Positions 42,801 through 51,381 of a stretch of DNA of 59,414 bases are shown piece after piece. This stretch comes from Treponema sp. UBA4319 (GTDB lineage: Bacteria; Spirochaetota; Spirochaetia; Treponematales; Treponemataceae), in NCBI GenBank assembly GCA_002393865.1, contig DGUD01000212.1, forward strand, positions 1 through 59,414, in the 5' to 3' direction. The stretch's first letter is position 1. Each line of letters opens with the position of its first letter. Both the position numbers and the translations under genes were made by a program. Below the pieces are notes generated by a model, which searched no databases, had not been told where the DNA came from, and worked only from the letters and a program-made list of their open reading frames with translations.

Positions 42801-44379
42801 GTCCGGCAGCTACGGGCTGAAGGACGGGAGCATTCTTGCCGTGGTTGATGCCTCCCAGCCGCTGCACGGAAAGCTCGCGGGCTTCTCAAAGAACCAGCTG
42901 GTGAACCTGACGCTGAGCGACTTGTACTGCGATTTCTCCAGATTCTCTGACATGGTGAACACCGATGCGTTCTCCGTGTACCGGGGTATCTTGTCCGGCA
43001 AGATTGTCTTTAGCGGAATGACGAGCGACCCGGTGCTTGACGGCTCCGTGCTGCTGCGCGACCTTGATTTTATGCTGCCGGGGCTTATCCCTGAGCACAT
43101 CACGGCGAAAAACCTGCTGGTGACCATGGATCAGAACGAAATCGAGGTTCCCGACACGCGCTTTTATGCCAAGGACGGCAGGTTTTCTGCAGGATGCAAG
43201 CTGGTGCTTGACCGCTGGAGCGTGGATGTCATGACTGGCTCCATCGCGACGCTCAACAGCGGGGGCATCAAGGTCAATGTGATAACGCCGAAGTTCGGCA
43301 TTGACGGCTATGTGACCGCGGACGCGAATTTCCGCTACGCGGGCAGCCAGCTGACGGTCTACGGCTCGGTCGCGACGCATGACTCGGAGCTCTCGTTCAT
43401 GAACAACCTGATGAACATCGGCCCCCGCAGCGCGGCGGAATCCGCGGATGCCTCCGAGGGCAGCGCGATGGAGCGCTTCCTTGAGAGCACCGGTCTGGTG
43501 CTGGATCTGGACTGCCTTATCGGGCGCAAGGTGAGCATCGTCATCAATCCGTTCCTGCATGCGCTTGCGTCGCCGGAGACTCCGGTAAAGATTTCCATGG
43601 ATACCGACCGCGGCGTGTGGGCAATCAACGGGAATGCCGTGTTCAAGGGCGGCTACATCACCTACCTGAGCAGGAACTTCTATATAAAGGAAGGAAGTCT
43701 TGAGCTGAACGAGAGCCAGCTGAAATTCGATCCCTTCCTGACGGCACGCGCCGAAACCCGCGAGCGCGACGCGGACGGCATCTCCGTCACCATCGTGCTG
43801 ACGACCAGCCACCAGCCGATTTCCTCGTTCACGCCGAACATCTATTCTGTGCCTGCCCGCTCTGAGAATGAGATTCTTGCCATGCTGGGGCAGATTGTGA
43901 CCGGCGACGCAAAGAATGCCGGCAGCCTCCTTGCCTCCGGCGTCGATTATGGCCTGCAGATTACCTTGTTCAAAAAGTTTGAAAATGCATTGCGTGATTT
44001 GTGTAATTTTGATATATTTTCCGTACGCCTTAATGTATTGCAGAATACATTGAAGATAGGGCTTGGTTCCGGATTCAATTCTAAGAATCCAATCGGTAAC
44101 TATTTGGATAATACAAGTGTTTATATAGGTAAGTACTTCGGAAGTTCGATTTATGCTGATGCTTTGTTGCAATGGACGTATGACGAGTCTGCGGCCGGTG
44201 ACACCAGCTCCGCGATAAACGGTCTGGTCTTCCATCCGGAAGTGGGTCTGGAGCTCGCCGCCCCGTTCGCGAACATTCGCTTTGATTTCGCGCCGGACTT
44301 GAAGTCTTTGCGGAAAGGAGAGGTTCCTGATTTGGTTTCTGCTGCTTCCGTAACTTTATCATGGAGTATAACATTTTAA
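39871..44379 (+). CDS. tamB: TamB-like translocation and assembly protein (DUF490)
   Basis: About 1502 residues. N-terminal signal anchor (KTVAGFFMFLIILTASVWFM), a very long beta-rich middle expected to form a periplasm-spanning beta-groove, and the DUF490 C-terminus. Near the end it has GGYITYLSRNFYIKEGSLEL, SENEILAMLGQIVTGD and a last strand ending LSWSITF. TamB-family proteins carry phospholipids and help insert outer-membrane proteins. In spirochetes TamB works with BamA, whose gene starts 6 bases downstream. A longer frame begins at GTG 39832; the ATG at 39871 begins the signal anchor but neither has a good ribosome site. Confidence 0.87.
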   Translation: MKSKLVKTVAGFFMFLIILTASVWFMRPVYTAVDKLMHDVEDRYVRELADATGLTVSYKSLSPSFLSGIRVNTIVVSDAGTQEPLLTIRKAVFRYNIFRLLRKDFDNAFTKLVITDVTFDADKEKCLAVMQKIRAFTERRRAAGAATEGAAGGRVPDAAGGEQLSVDGKTIPLFLLPFDVQVRNIRIRYADGKRRIAVLVRKLQLKEENRDAVAFTASSGSLELMPLSSGKVFGVRLAFGGKLLSGIEGSSLILSLDQLPKATYSLQRTQFLVRYDGGCLVARSTQRALPYTLSAMYKPSSGDFAADVQTDGLRVFSAVQVPLDNNLLRKAAELSVSLSGSIAGSSRTKEFRWQGEGGILVPASIIDGGEDISFAASGTERLVSVSSLAARGKMLAATLSGTYDIPGRRPEASLHVAHFLLPNGNSLVFDARVVSENGSVRAFLPELNLGGERLLGVEASVDPFRKPMPFTLSFSDASHQSYGKSAVVRASGEFMPGAARTLSAKASVDSLFLDSAARAAAFFVKAPLQEKIRSKLELLSRYVTDDVFSFSTDFNHFTFQVPSARFANPAEERQSLALSFSGSDSFLIVNDCRLLYNKLDVQAAFDAELSPEDRQAAFNADCSVNGVPYQLNGAYTAGRWLTVTGSYGLDVLVNLEKGFKGNAKFSSLPLAFEPYELSLSLETAFDFQNLSDYRFDISSLQCELLKGRIGIEPRLSVMGTVSNTGFIMDTVLYSDRNSTLAGDGYVLWNVNGGIFDSVTLLLKGGNELSGERFSLEGGFTNPLHAPLTREHLEKDCYFTAQLDIHSFPMSRLLKHQYADDTFTGTLTASGTAENPYISVSVQNVSAQSGARPVIASGKAELLEGAATISELNIEWGSIHVGDVKAALDLKSFTGEASAGVKVAFIARKIVDIPLKVKILPAGTQPEDRKILSIPDAFDVVLDSTVTADGLINGSIPVHAGLQRRGDTLYFASEGLGASGSYGLKDGSILAVVDASQPLHGKLAGFSKNQLVNLTLSDLYCDFSRFSDMVNTDAFSVYRGILSGKIVFSGMTSDPVLDGSVLLRDLDFMLPGLIPEHITAKNLLVTMDQNEIEVPDTRFYAKDGRFSAGCKLVLDRWSVDVMTGSIATLNSGGIKVNVITPKFGIDGYVTADANFRYAGSQLTVYGSVATHDSELSFMNNLMNIGPRSAAESADASEGSAMERFLESTGLVLDLDCLIGRKVSIVINPFLHALASPETPVKISMDTDRGVWAINGNAVFKGGYITYLSRNFYIKEGSLELNESQLKFDPFLTARAETRERDADGISVTIVLTTSHQPISSFTPNIYSVPARSENEILAMLGQIVTGDAKNAGSLLASGVDYGLQITLFKKFENALRDLCNFDIFSVRLNVLQNTLKIGLGSGFNSKNPIGNYLDNTSVYIGKYFGSSIYADALLQWTYDESAAGDTSSAINGLVFHPEVGLELAAPFANIRFDFAPDLKSLRKGEVPDLVSAASVTLSWSITF

Positions 44380-44385
44380 GACTGT

Positions 44386-46866
44386 ATGGAAAAAACTATG
44401 CGTGTAAAAAAGCTTTTTCTTCTTGCGTTGCTTTTAATTTCAGCTTTATTTCAGATTTATGGACAAGGAGCTGACTGGTATTATAACAAGCCCATCAGCG
44501 ATGTGACAATCAGGGGGCTCAGGAACATAAAGCGTTCGGATGTGGAGGCCGTTACGAACCGTTTTATCGGCAAGGAATTCACGGACGAGCTTTTTGCCGA
44601 CCTCCTGAACCGCGTCTTTGCCCTCAATTTTTTTGAGGACGTCGATCCGGTGGCGCTGCCGGGGGACGAGAATTATAATTCCGTAAAGATAGAGCTGACC
44701 GTCGTGGAGCTGCCCGTCGTCACGCGGATCCGCTATGACGGCCGCAACAGGATGCGCCTGTCGGAGCTGAAGAATATTACGACCAGCAAGGAGAAGAGCG
44801 TCTACGACGAGTCCAAGCGCCTTGCCGACGAGCGGGCCATCCTTGATTTGTACCACAGCCAGGGCTTTACCGAGGCGAGCGTCACGTCGTCCGCAAAGCA
44901 GAATAAAGAAGGCTTCGAGATTGTGTTCTCCATATCGGAGGGGCGGAAGTCCGTCGTCAGCGAGATTTCTTTCTCCGGCAACACGATTGTCTCCGACCGC
45001 ACGCTCAAAAGCAAGCTGAATCTCAAGCAGAACAGCCTTATCGCGCGCGGCTACTATCAGGAATCGACGGTTGAGCAGGACAAGGCCGCCATCGTGCTGT
45101 ACTATCAGGATCACGGCTACATAGACGCCCGTATCGTGAACGTGGAGATTGAGTCCGAGTATAATGCCAAGAAAGAGCGGCAGGAGATGATGATCCGCTA
45201 CTATATCGAGGAAGGCTCTCTGTACACGTTCTCCGGGATAAGCTACGAAGGCTGCAAAATATTCTCCTCGCAGGAGCTTGTGGCGCTCACGAAGATGCGC
45301 CCTGGCGACGTCTTCAGCGTGACAAAGCTGCAGGAAGGCTATGCCGCCGCCCAGAGCAAGTACTATGACAACGGCTATATCAGCGCCCGCTTTGGCGCCC
45401 AGCCGCGGAAGGACACGGAGAACAAGACCTTCGGCTACCATATATATGTGCAGGAGGGGCGCCGCAGCCACATCGAGAACATCATCATCAAGGGGAACGA
45501 CCGCACGAAGGACGAGGTTATCCTGCGGGAGATACCCTTTGAGTCCGGCGATATCTTCTCCAACACAAAGATAATGACGGCATACCGCAACCTGCTGAAC
45601 CTCCGTTACTTCTCGCAGGTGGTGCCGGAACCGGTGCCGGGTTCGGAAGACGGGCTTGAGGACATCGTGTTCAACGTGGTGGAGCAGGGAACCCGCAGCG
45701 TGACTGCCGGCCTCGTGTTCACCGGCATCACCTCCGCGAACGAATTTCCTATCGCGTTGCAGGGCAACCTGACCGACTCCAATATCGCCGGCACGGGGCG
45801 CTCGCTGTCGGCTTCGGTTCAGGCTTCTTCCTCCACGCAGTCCGCGACCCTCAGCTACGGGCAGAACTGGACCTTCGGCCTGCCGCTCAGCAACCAGATG
45901 TCGTTCGGCTACTCGCACTCAAGCCTCTCGACGCTGCGCAATACGCTGCTGGCGGACGGGACGCTGGACAACTATACGTTCTATATGCCGTATGAGCAGC
46001 ACAAGCTCACCTTCTCTGATTACCTGACCCGCCGCTGGACACCGGATTTCGCCATCCTGTCCTTGACCGGCGGCTTCTCTACGAGCTTTATCACCGTGTT
46101 GTACGATGATTCCGTCTACACGCCGACCGATGCCGACATCGTGGACTACCACGATACATGGAACACCAAGAACAGCCTTGTCGGCGCTTTCTCCATGGAC
46201 GGTCGCGACAATTACTTTGACCCGACGAAGGGCTGGTTCGCCCGGCAGACCTTCACGTGGTTCGGTCTGGTTCCCCAAGGCGTCATAAGCTTCCTGCCCG
46301 CCAAATTCGGCGAGACGGAATTCTTCCTCCGCTCCGAGACGCTTGGGGAGCAATACTTTACCCTGATGGACGCGCCCATCACGGACAACTACAACCTTAA
46401 ATTCATCCTTAAACTGGAGTCCGATTTGAGCATGCAGTTCCCCTTCTTCGGCTCCGCGATACAGAATTCCAGCCTGCTGTACATAGACGGTGTATTCCAT
46501 GGGCGCGGATGGACGATTTCCGGCAGCAAGATGGGGAACGGCAATATGCTGCTCAACAATACCGTGGAGCTCCGCATCCCTGTATTCCCGAATATCCTTG
46601 CGGTGGATACCTTCTTTGATGCGTCCATGGTAAAATGGGAGGGCGTGACGGGCTTCAGCGACTTCTTCAACACCGAGGACTGGTATTTCAGCTACGGGGC
46701 GGGCTTGAGCCTGCTCGTGCAGCAGTTCCCGATCCGCCTCTTCCTTGCGAGCAACTTCAAGATTGAGGACAATACGCTCGCCTTGAAGGATGCCAACGGG
46801 AAGGCGCTGAACAACTGGCTTTCCACCTGGCATGTGGTGGTCTCGCTGTCGAGCCCGAACCGCTAG
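44386..46866 (+). CDS. bamA: Outer-membrane protein assembly factor BamA
   Basis: 826 residues. Signal peptide (about 5-27, LFLLALLLISALFQIYG), several POTRA domains (about 30-440, each with a pattern like ISDVTIRGLRNIKRSDV and GISYEGCKIFSSQEL), and a C-terminal Omp85 barrel (about 440-826) with repeated amphipathic strands. It inserts beta-barrel proteins into the outer membrane. The order tamB-bamA-skp-mutS matches what I recall of T. pallidum. The barrel ends HVVVSLSSPNR, so the terminal residue is not the usual Phe. Start could be ATG 44386 or ATG 44398. Confidence 0.9.
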   Translation: MEKTMRVKKLFLLALLLISALFQIYGQGADWYYNKPISDVTIRGLRNIKRSDVEAVTNRFIGKEFTDELFADLLNRVFALNFFEDVDPVALPGDENYNSVKIELTVVELPVVTRIRYDGRNRMRLSELKNITTSKEKSVYDESKRLADERAILDLYHSQGFTEASVTSSAKQNKEGFEIVFSISEGRKSVVSEISFSGNTIVSDRTLKSKLNLKQNSLIARGYYQESTVEQDKAAIVLYYQDHGYIDARIVNVEIESEYNAKKERQEMMIRYYIEEGSLYTFSGISYEGCKIFSSQELVALTKMRPGDVFSVTKLQEGYAAAQSKYYDNGYISARFGAQPRKDTENKTFGYHIYVQEGRRSHIENIIIKGNDRTKDEVILREIPFESGDIFSNTKIMTAYRNLLNLRYFSQVVPEPVPGSEDGLEDIVFNVVEQGTRSVTAGLVFTGITSANEFPIALQGNLTDSNIAGTGRSLSASVQASSSTQSATLSYGQNWTFGLPLSNQMSFGYSHSSLSTLRNTLLADGTLDNYTFYMPYEQHKLTFSDYLTRRWTPDFAILSLTGGFSTSFITVLYDDSVYTPTDADIVDYHDTWNTKNSLVGAFSMDGRDNYFDPTKGWFARQTFTWFGLVPQGVISFLPAKFGETEFFLRSETLGEQYFTLMDAPITDNYNLKFILKLESDLSMQFPFFGSAIQNSSLLYIDGVFHGRGWTISGSKMGNGNMLLNNTVELRIPVFPNILAVDTFFDASMVKWEGVTGFSDFFNTEDWYFSYGAGLSLLVQQFPIRLFLASNFKIEDNTLALKDANGKALNNWLSTWHVVVSLSSPNR

Positions 46867-46911
46867 GCAGGGAACGGCTGAAGCTCATCGGGGGAGTATG
46901 TGTGTGTGAGC

Positions 46912-47034
46912 TAGTTTCAAAAGTCCGGAAGACATCGGGCGGGTCTCAAAAGTCTTGTGCTTTAGGAGCCGCCTCTCTTCCTCCCGGATATATCTGGGGC
47001 TGCTTTAAAAGTCGGACGACTTTTGAGGCCGGCT
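46912..47034. repeat. Cluster of TCAAAAG-type inverted repeats in the bamA-skp spacer
   Basis: TTTCAAAAGTC (46915-46925) and TCTCAAAAGTC (46944-46954) are direct repeats. A perfect hairpin AAAAGTCG-GA-CGACTTTT is at 47007-47024, followed by GAGGCCGGCT, the same tail seen at 39063-39096 and 58318-58348. The 403-base stretch 46867-47269 has no gene: it also holds GC-rich stem-loop pieces (CCGGAAAAATCC...GGACTTTTCCGG, 47044-47074) and the 47101-47167 repeats. Confidence 0.6.
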
Positions 47035-47100
47035 TATGAGGGCCCCGGAAAAATCCCCGCAGGGGACTTTTCCGGGGGATGACTAAAAAGTTCAAAATGC

Positions 47101-47167
47101 GGTGGTTGAGCCTGTCGAAACCACCATATATAGCGCAGTGGTCATTTCGACAAGCTTAATAACCACT
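47101..47167. repeat. REP-like inverted pair containing GAGCCTGTCGAA
   Basis: Hairpin 1 (47101-47125): GGTGGTT...AACCACC around GAGCCTGTCGA. Hairpin 2 (47137-47167): AGTGGT...ACCACT around a reverse copy (TTCGACAAGCTTAA). The two units are in opposite orientation, like a bacterial interspersed mosaic element. I recall TTCGACAGGCTCAACC-type palindromes as widespread intergenic repeats in many bacteria. Confidence 0.65.
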
Positions 47168-47269
47168 ACGAAACGAACTTATTGGACATCCCCTTCCGGG
47201 GCTCCCGTATCTGTTCAGAGGGCGCCTTGTGGCAGAGCTGCCGCCGGGCTGCCTTGCAGGAGTGTTGCT

Positions 47270-47794
47270 ATGGATATGAAGAAATGTGCTGCCGTCTGGC
47301 TGGGGCTGCTGCTTGCATGCTGCATGGGGCTTGGTGCGCAGCAGATTACAAAATTTGCCGTCGTGGATACCGCGCGTGTCTATCAGGCTCATTTCAGGAA
47401 TTCTTCGCCCGTCCGCAATTACGAGAACAAGAAGCAGGAATTCCAGAATGAGATAAACAGCCTGACGCAGGAATTGCAGACCCTCCACGACCAGAAGCTT
47501 GAGTTCCAGCGCAACGGGGACGATGCCTCGGCCGAGCGTATTCAGGCGGAGATTACGAAAAAGACCTCGTATCTTTCGGAGTATACGAGCGCAAAGAACG
47601 CCGAGCTTGAGTCCCTTAAAAATTCCCTGCAGAACAACGATGCGTTCTACAAAAAACTGTATGCGACGCTTGAACGGGTTGCGGAGACCGGGGGCTACAG
47701 CCTTGTCCTGAGCCTCCAGCAGGCAAATGCGGTGCTCTGGTATAGTCCGTCTGTCGATATTACGGATGAAGTTATCTCCCAGCTGGGGCTGTAG
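47270..47794 (+). CDS. skp: Skp/OmpH family periplasmic chaperone
   Basis: 174 residues. Signal peptide (MKKCAAVWLGLLLACCMGLGA) then ITKFAVVDTARVYQ, and a long coiled-coil (about 50-120; ENKKQEFQNEINSLTQELQT) that forms the Skp tentacles, with a C-terminal strand (YSLVLSLQQANAVLWY). Skp holds unfolded outer-membrane proteins for BamA. The start is ATG 47270 with GCAGGAG upstream; the open frame reaches 47102, but that passes through the REP-like repeats and is not credible as coding. It lies 12 bases before mutS. Confidence 0.85.
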   Translation: MDMKKCAAVWLGLLLACCMGLGAQQITKFAVVDTARVYQAHFRNSSPVRNYENKKQEFQNEINSLTQELQTLHDQKLEFQRNGDDASAERIQAEITKKTSYLSEYTSAKNAELESLKNSLQNNDAFYKKLYATLERVAETGGYSLVLSLQQANAVLWYSPSVDITDEVISQLGL

Positions 47795-47806
47795 GCGCCG
47801 TCCCAG

Positions 47807-50419
47807 ATGTCTGATGATACGCCTCTTTTTGTCCAGTACCAGAAACTGAAGGACGCGCACCCCGGCACGGTGCTCTTTTTCCACCTCGGGGACTTCTACG
47901 AGATGTTCGGGGATGATGCCCTTGAGGTCTCCAAGCTGCTGAACCTTACCCTGACGCACCGGGGGGAGCGCCCCATGTGCGGGATTCCCCACCATGCCGC
48001 AAAGGCTTACATCGCGCGGCTGCTCCGTGCGGGAAAGAAGATTGCCGTCGCGGAGCAGGTGGGGGAGATTGCGCACGGAAAAGGCCTGACCGAGCGGAAG
48101 GTGATGGAGATTATAACTCCCGGGACAGCCCTTGAGAGCGAATACCTTGAGGGCGGGGGCAATAATTTCCTTGCGTCCTGCTGCGTCGTGCGCGGGCAGC
48201 TCGCCTTTGCGTATATCGACGTGACGACGGGCGAATTCAGGGCGACCCATTTCTCCGCCTCCTCGCTTGCCGAGAATTTCACGAAGGAGCTGGGGCGCTG
48301 CAGGCCGCGCGAGCTGCTGCTGCCCGTCAGCCTTAAGGAAGACGCCGCCGTGCAGCAGGCGCTTGAGCTTACGGCCGGGCTGTCGGTCTCCTACTACCCG
48401 GACTGGCATTTCCAGCTGGACACGGGCTACGAGCGGCTGACGCGCCACTTTGCTACGGCAAACCTGCGTTCTTTTTCTCTTACGCGGGAATCCCCTGAAC
48501 TTGCGCCTGCGGGCTTCCTGCTGGACTACCTGTCAAAGACCACGAACGCCTCCTCTCCCCACGTGGGCGCCATCACGGTGTACGAGGACAGCCAGTATGT
48601 CATCATCGACGATTCTTCCCGCAAGAACCTTGAGATTACGGAGAACCTCCGCGACGGCGGCATGGCGTTCTCCCTGCTGGGCTGCCTGAACTGCACGTGC
48701 ACGGCGATGGGAATCCGTATGCTGCGGGAATGGCTTGTCTTTCCGCTGCGGGATGCAGCGCTTATCCGCAGCAGGCAGGAGCATGTGGAGCTTTTTGCCG
48801 CCGACCGTGCGCTGCTGAAGAACATCCGCGCCCGGCTGGACGATATCCTCGACATCGAACGGCTCGCCGGGCGGATTGCCATGGACAGGGCGCATGCCAA
48901 GGATCTGAAGGCGCTGCAGCACAGCCTCTCGCGCTGGCTGGAGGCACAGGAGCTGCTGGGGCGCATGGATTTCGTCTCGCTTGACGGGGAGCCTGCCCGC
49001 CGCATCGTGGAGCTCATCGGCAGCGCCATCCTTGACGACCCGGCGACCGTCCTGAGCGAGGGGGGGGTCATACGGCCGGGCTGGTCGCAGGAGCTTGACC
49101 ACTGGCGCGATGTGCACGACAATTTCAACAAGGTTCTGGACGACTATGCCGAAGAGGAGCGGCGCGCGACCGGCATCCAGAACCTGCGCATCCGCAAAAA
49201 CGGCAACATGGGCTATTATATAGAGATAAGCAAGGGAAAGCTTGCCCATGTGCCGTCCCACTTTATCATGCGAAGGGCGCTCGTGAACGCGGAGCGCTTT
49301 ACGACGGAAAAGCTCCAGGAGCTTGAGCAGAGCCTGAACGAGTCTGGCTCGCGCATCCTTGAGCTTGAGCGGGATCTCTTCCTTGAGGTCCGCTCCTCGC
49401 TCAAGCAGCATGTGCCCTACCTGCAGCAGGCGGCGGCGGAAATCGCCTACGCGGACGTGACCTCGTCCCTTGCGCAGGTGGCGCTGAAATACGGCTGGGT
49501 TCGTCCCGAAGTCGATGACGGCCCGGAATTCGAGGTGCGCGGGGGCAGGCATCCTGTGGTCGAGCAGCACCTGCCGAGCGGTGAATTTGTCCCTAACGAC
49601 CTTTTCCTTGCCGGTGCGGAGGGCGAGCAGCGGCCTTTCTTTGCGCTGATTACTGGTCCGAACATGGCCGGAAAGAGCACCTTCCTGCGCCAGAACGCGC
49701 TCATCGCGCTGCTTGCCCAAATCGGCAGCTTTGTCCCGTGCTCATCGGCACGCCTTGGCATCGTTGACCGTATTTTCTGCCGCGTGGGGGCAAGCGACAA
49801 CCTTGCCCGCGGGGAATCCACCTTCCTTGTGGAGATGACGGAGACCGCACGGATTCTACGTTCCGCCACGGAAAAATCCCTCGTCATTATGGACGAGGTG
49901 GGGCGCGGAACCAGCACGGAGGACGGGCTGTCCATTGCATGGGCGGTGAGCGAGCACCTGCTGAACAGCATCCGCTGCAAGACGCTCTTTGCGACCCACT
50001 ACCATGAACTGACGCGCCTTGAGCACCCGGCCCTGCAGAAGCTGTGCATGGCGGTCAGCGAGGAGGGCGCGGATATCGTATTCCTCCGCAAGGTCTGCGC
50101 GGGGGCCAGCGGGAACAGTTACGGCATCCATGTGGCCCGGCTTGCCGGGATACCGGCTCCCGTCATCCTCCGCGCGGAGGCAATCCTGTCGCGCATACAG
50201 CAGGACGCCTCCGACAGGCCGATTGTGCCTGAGACCACCGCCGTGCGGGAGGATACGGGCAGGCCGGGCGAATCCGCCGCCCAGTCGCTCACCGGCGCGC
50301 TGTTCAGCGACGAGGAGCTGGTGCTGGACGAAATCCTTTCTTGCAGCCCGGACGAGATGACGCCGATAGCGGCGCTGCAGGCGCTCATGCGCTGGAAGCA
50401 CCAGCTTTCCGGGAACTGA
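47807..50419 (+). CDS. mutS: DNA mismatch repair protein MutS
   Basis: 870 residues. The mismatch-binding domain starts with LFVQYQKLKDAHPGTVLFFHLGDFYEMF (the F-x-E wedge, FYEMFG), followed by connector, core and clamp. The ATPase has GPNMAGKSTFLRQ (about 617-629), STFLVEMTETARILRSATEKSLVIMDEVGRGTSTEDG and the ATH-like FATHYHELT. The C-terminus (800-870) is the short dimerisation region. Normal length. It contains a G8 run at 49060-49067. Confidence 0.95.
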   Translation: MSDDTPLFVQYQKLKDAHPGTVLFFHLGDFYEMFGDDALEVSKLLNLTLTHRGERPMCGIPHHAAKAYIARLLRAGKKIAVAEQVGEIAHGKGLTERKVMEIITPGTALESEYLEGGGNNFLASCCVVRGQLAFAYIDVTTGEFRATHFSASSLAENFTKELGRCRPRELLLPVSLKEDAAVQQALELTAGLSVSYYPDWHFQLDTGYERLTRHFATANLRSFSLTRESPELAPAGFLLDYLSKTTNASSPHVGAITVYEDSQYVIIDDSSRKNLEITENLRDGGMAFSLLGCLNCTCTAMGIRMLREWLVFPLRDAALIRSRQEHVELFAADRALLKNIRARLDDILDIERLAGRIAMDRAHAKDLKALQHSLSRWLEAQELLGRMDFVSLDGEPARRIVELIGSAILDDPATVLSEGGVIRPGWSQELDHWRDVHDNFNKVLDDYAEEERRATGIQNLRIRKNGNMGYYIEISKGKLAHVPSHFIMRRALVNAERFTTEKLQELEQSLNESGSRILELERDLFLEVRSSLKQHVPYLQQAAAEIAYADVTSSLAQVALKYGWVRPEVDDGPEFEVRGGRHPVVEQHLPSGEFVPNDLFLAGAEGEQRPFFALITGPNMAGKSTFLRQNALIALLAQIGSFVPCSSARLGIVDRIFCRVGASDNLARGESTFLVEMTETARILRSATEKSLVIMDEVGRGTSTEDGLSIAWAVSEHLLNSIRCKTLFATHYHELTRLEHPALQKLCMAVSEEGADIVFLRKVCAGASGNSYGIHVARLAGIPAPVILRAEAILSRIQQDASDRPIVPETTAVREDTGRPGESAAQSLTGALFSDEELVLDEILSCSPDEMTPIAALQALMRWKHQLSGN

Positions 50420-50571
50420 GGCGCTCCTGCCGCCAAAAAAAAGAGTAGGCGCTTTCCGTGGCTCCCCGTAAAGCCGGGCGTGTGCCGCTTTGTGCCGCCG
50501 GGCAACGCGATTCCTGTGGAAAGTCCTGCCGGTTTCTGCGCAAAACGCATCTTTGCGCGTAGAAAAAGGGT

Positions 50572-51360
50572 ATGGGAATCATTTCTTTGTGCGGGAGAAT
50601 CCTTTTTGAGGCAAAGGAGTGTATGCGCTCTTTTGTAGGGACGGCCTGCTCCGCTGCCTTTGCGGATCTGCGCTGCATCTGCTGTGGTGCGCCCTGTACG
50701 GGGCGGATGCCGCTTTGCGGGCGCTGCGCGTCGCGCTATCTGCGGCATTTTCTGCCGCCGGGCAGGGGGCGCTGCGCCGTCTGCGGGAAACCCCTGCTGG
50801 GGGAGGCCGGCCGCTGTACCGCGTGCCGCTCTGACCCCGTGCTCCGCAGCACGGACATCGTGCTTCCCCTGCATACATACCGGCTCTGGAAAAAAGAGCT
50901 GTTGTACCTGTGGAAGATACGGCAGGAACGCTCGTTCTCCCCGCTCTTTGCGGCTATGGCCGCGGACGCGCTCCCCCTGATTTCCGCTGCCCGCTGCCCC
51001 GTGGTTCCCGTGCCGCCGCGTCCGGGCAAGCTGTTCCGCGAGGGCTGGGATCAGATAGAGGAGCTGTGCGGCTTCCTGGCTTTCCACTACGGCCATCGCG
51101 TGCTCAGGCTGCTGAGCCGCCGGAGCGCGGAGCAGCAGAAGCGCAAGAACCGCCGCGAGCGGCTGAGCGGCGGCAGCGTTCCTGCCTATGAGCCCTCCGG
51201 CCTGCTGCGGAGGCTTTCTGCCGCCGGCCGGCTGCCCCAGGAGGTCGTGCTGCTGGACGACGTGATTACCACCGGGGCTACGGCGGAATGCTGTGCCTCG
51301 GTGCTCAAGGCCGCGGGCATAAGAAAAGTTCATGTACTTTCGCTTTTTATAGTAGACTAA
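50572..51360 (+). CDS. comF: ComF-type phosphoribosyltransferase-like protein
   Basis: 262 residues. An N-terminal zinc-finger region with four CxxC pairs (CICCGAPC, CGRCA, CAVCGKP, CTACRS; about 35-90), then a type-I phosphoribosyltransferase domain with its PRPP-binding loop VVLLDDVITTGAT (about 222-234). ComF helps take single-stranded DNA into the cytoplasm during natural transformation; in non-transformable species it may have another role. AAAGGG precedes the ATG; a shorter start at Met-17 of this frame is possible. The spacer 50420-50571 shows nothing distinct. Confidence 0.8.
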   Translation: MGIISLCGRILFEAKECMRSFVGTACSAAFADLRCICCGAPCTGRMPLCGRCASRYLRHFLPPGRGRCAVCGKPLLGEAGRCTACRSDPVLRSTDIVLPLHTYRLWKKELLYLWKIRQERSFSPLFAAMAADALPLISAARCPVVPVPPRPGKLFREGWDQIEELCGFLAFHYGHRVLRLLSRRSAEQQKRKNRRERLSGGSVPAYEPSGLLRRLSAAGRLPQEVVLLDDVITTGATAECCASVLKAAGIRKVHVLSLFIVD

Positions 51361-51381
51361 GAAGCTTTCATGTTGTAAAAT
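51353..51381 (+). promoter_or_regulatory. Promoter of the cheW transcript
   Basis: TAGACT (51353-51358), 17-base spacer, TAAAAT (51376-51381). It lies at the end of comF and would produce a 5' leader of about 250 bases before cheW. Confidence 0.5.

Noticed and set aside
42886..44235. A 449-residue minus-strand frame
   Set aside because: It is antisense to tamB; no ribosome site, no domain; shadow of a GC-rich coding strand.
47102..47269. In-frame upstream extension of the skp gene (56 codons)
   Set aside because: It passes through the REP-like hairpins; the signal peptide and ribosome site both place the start at 47270.
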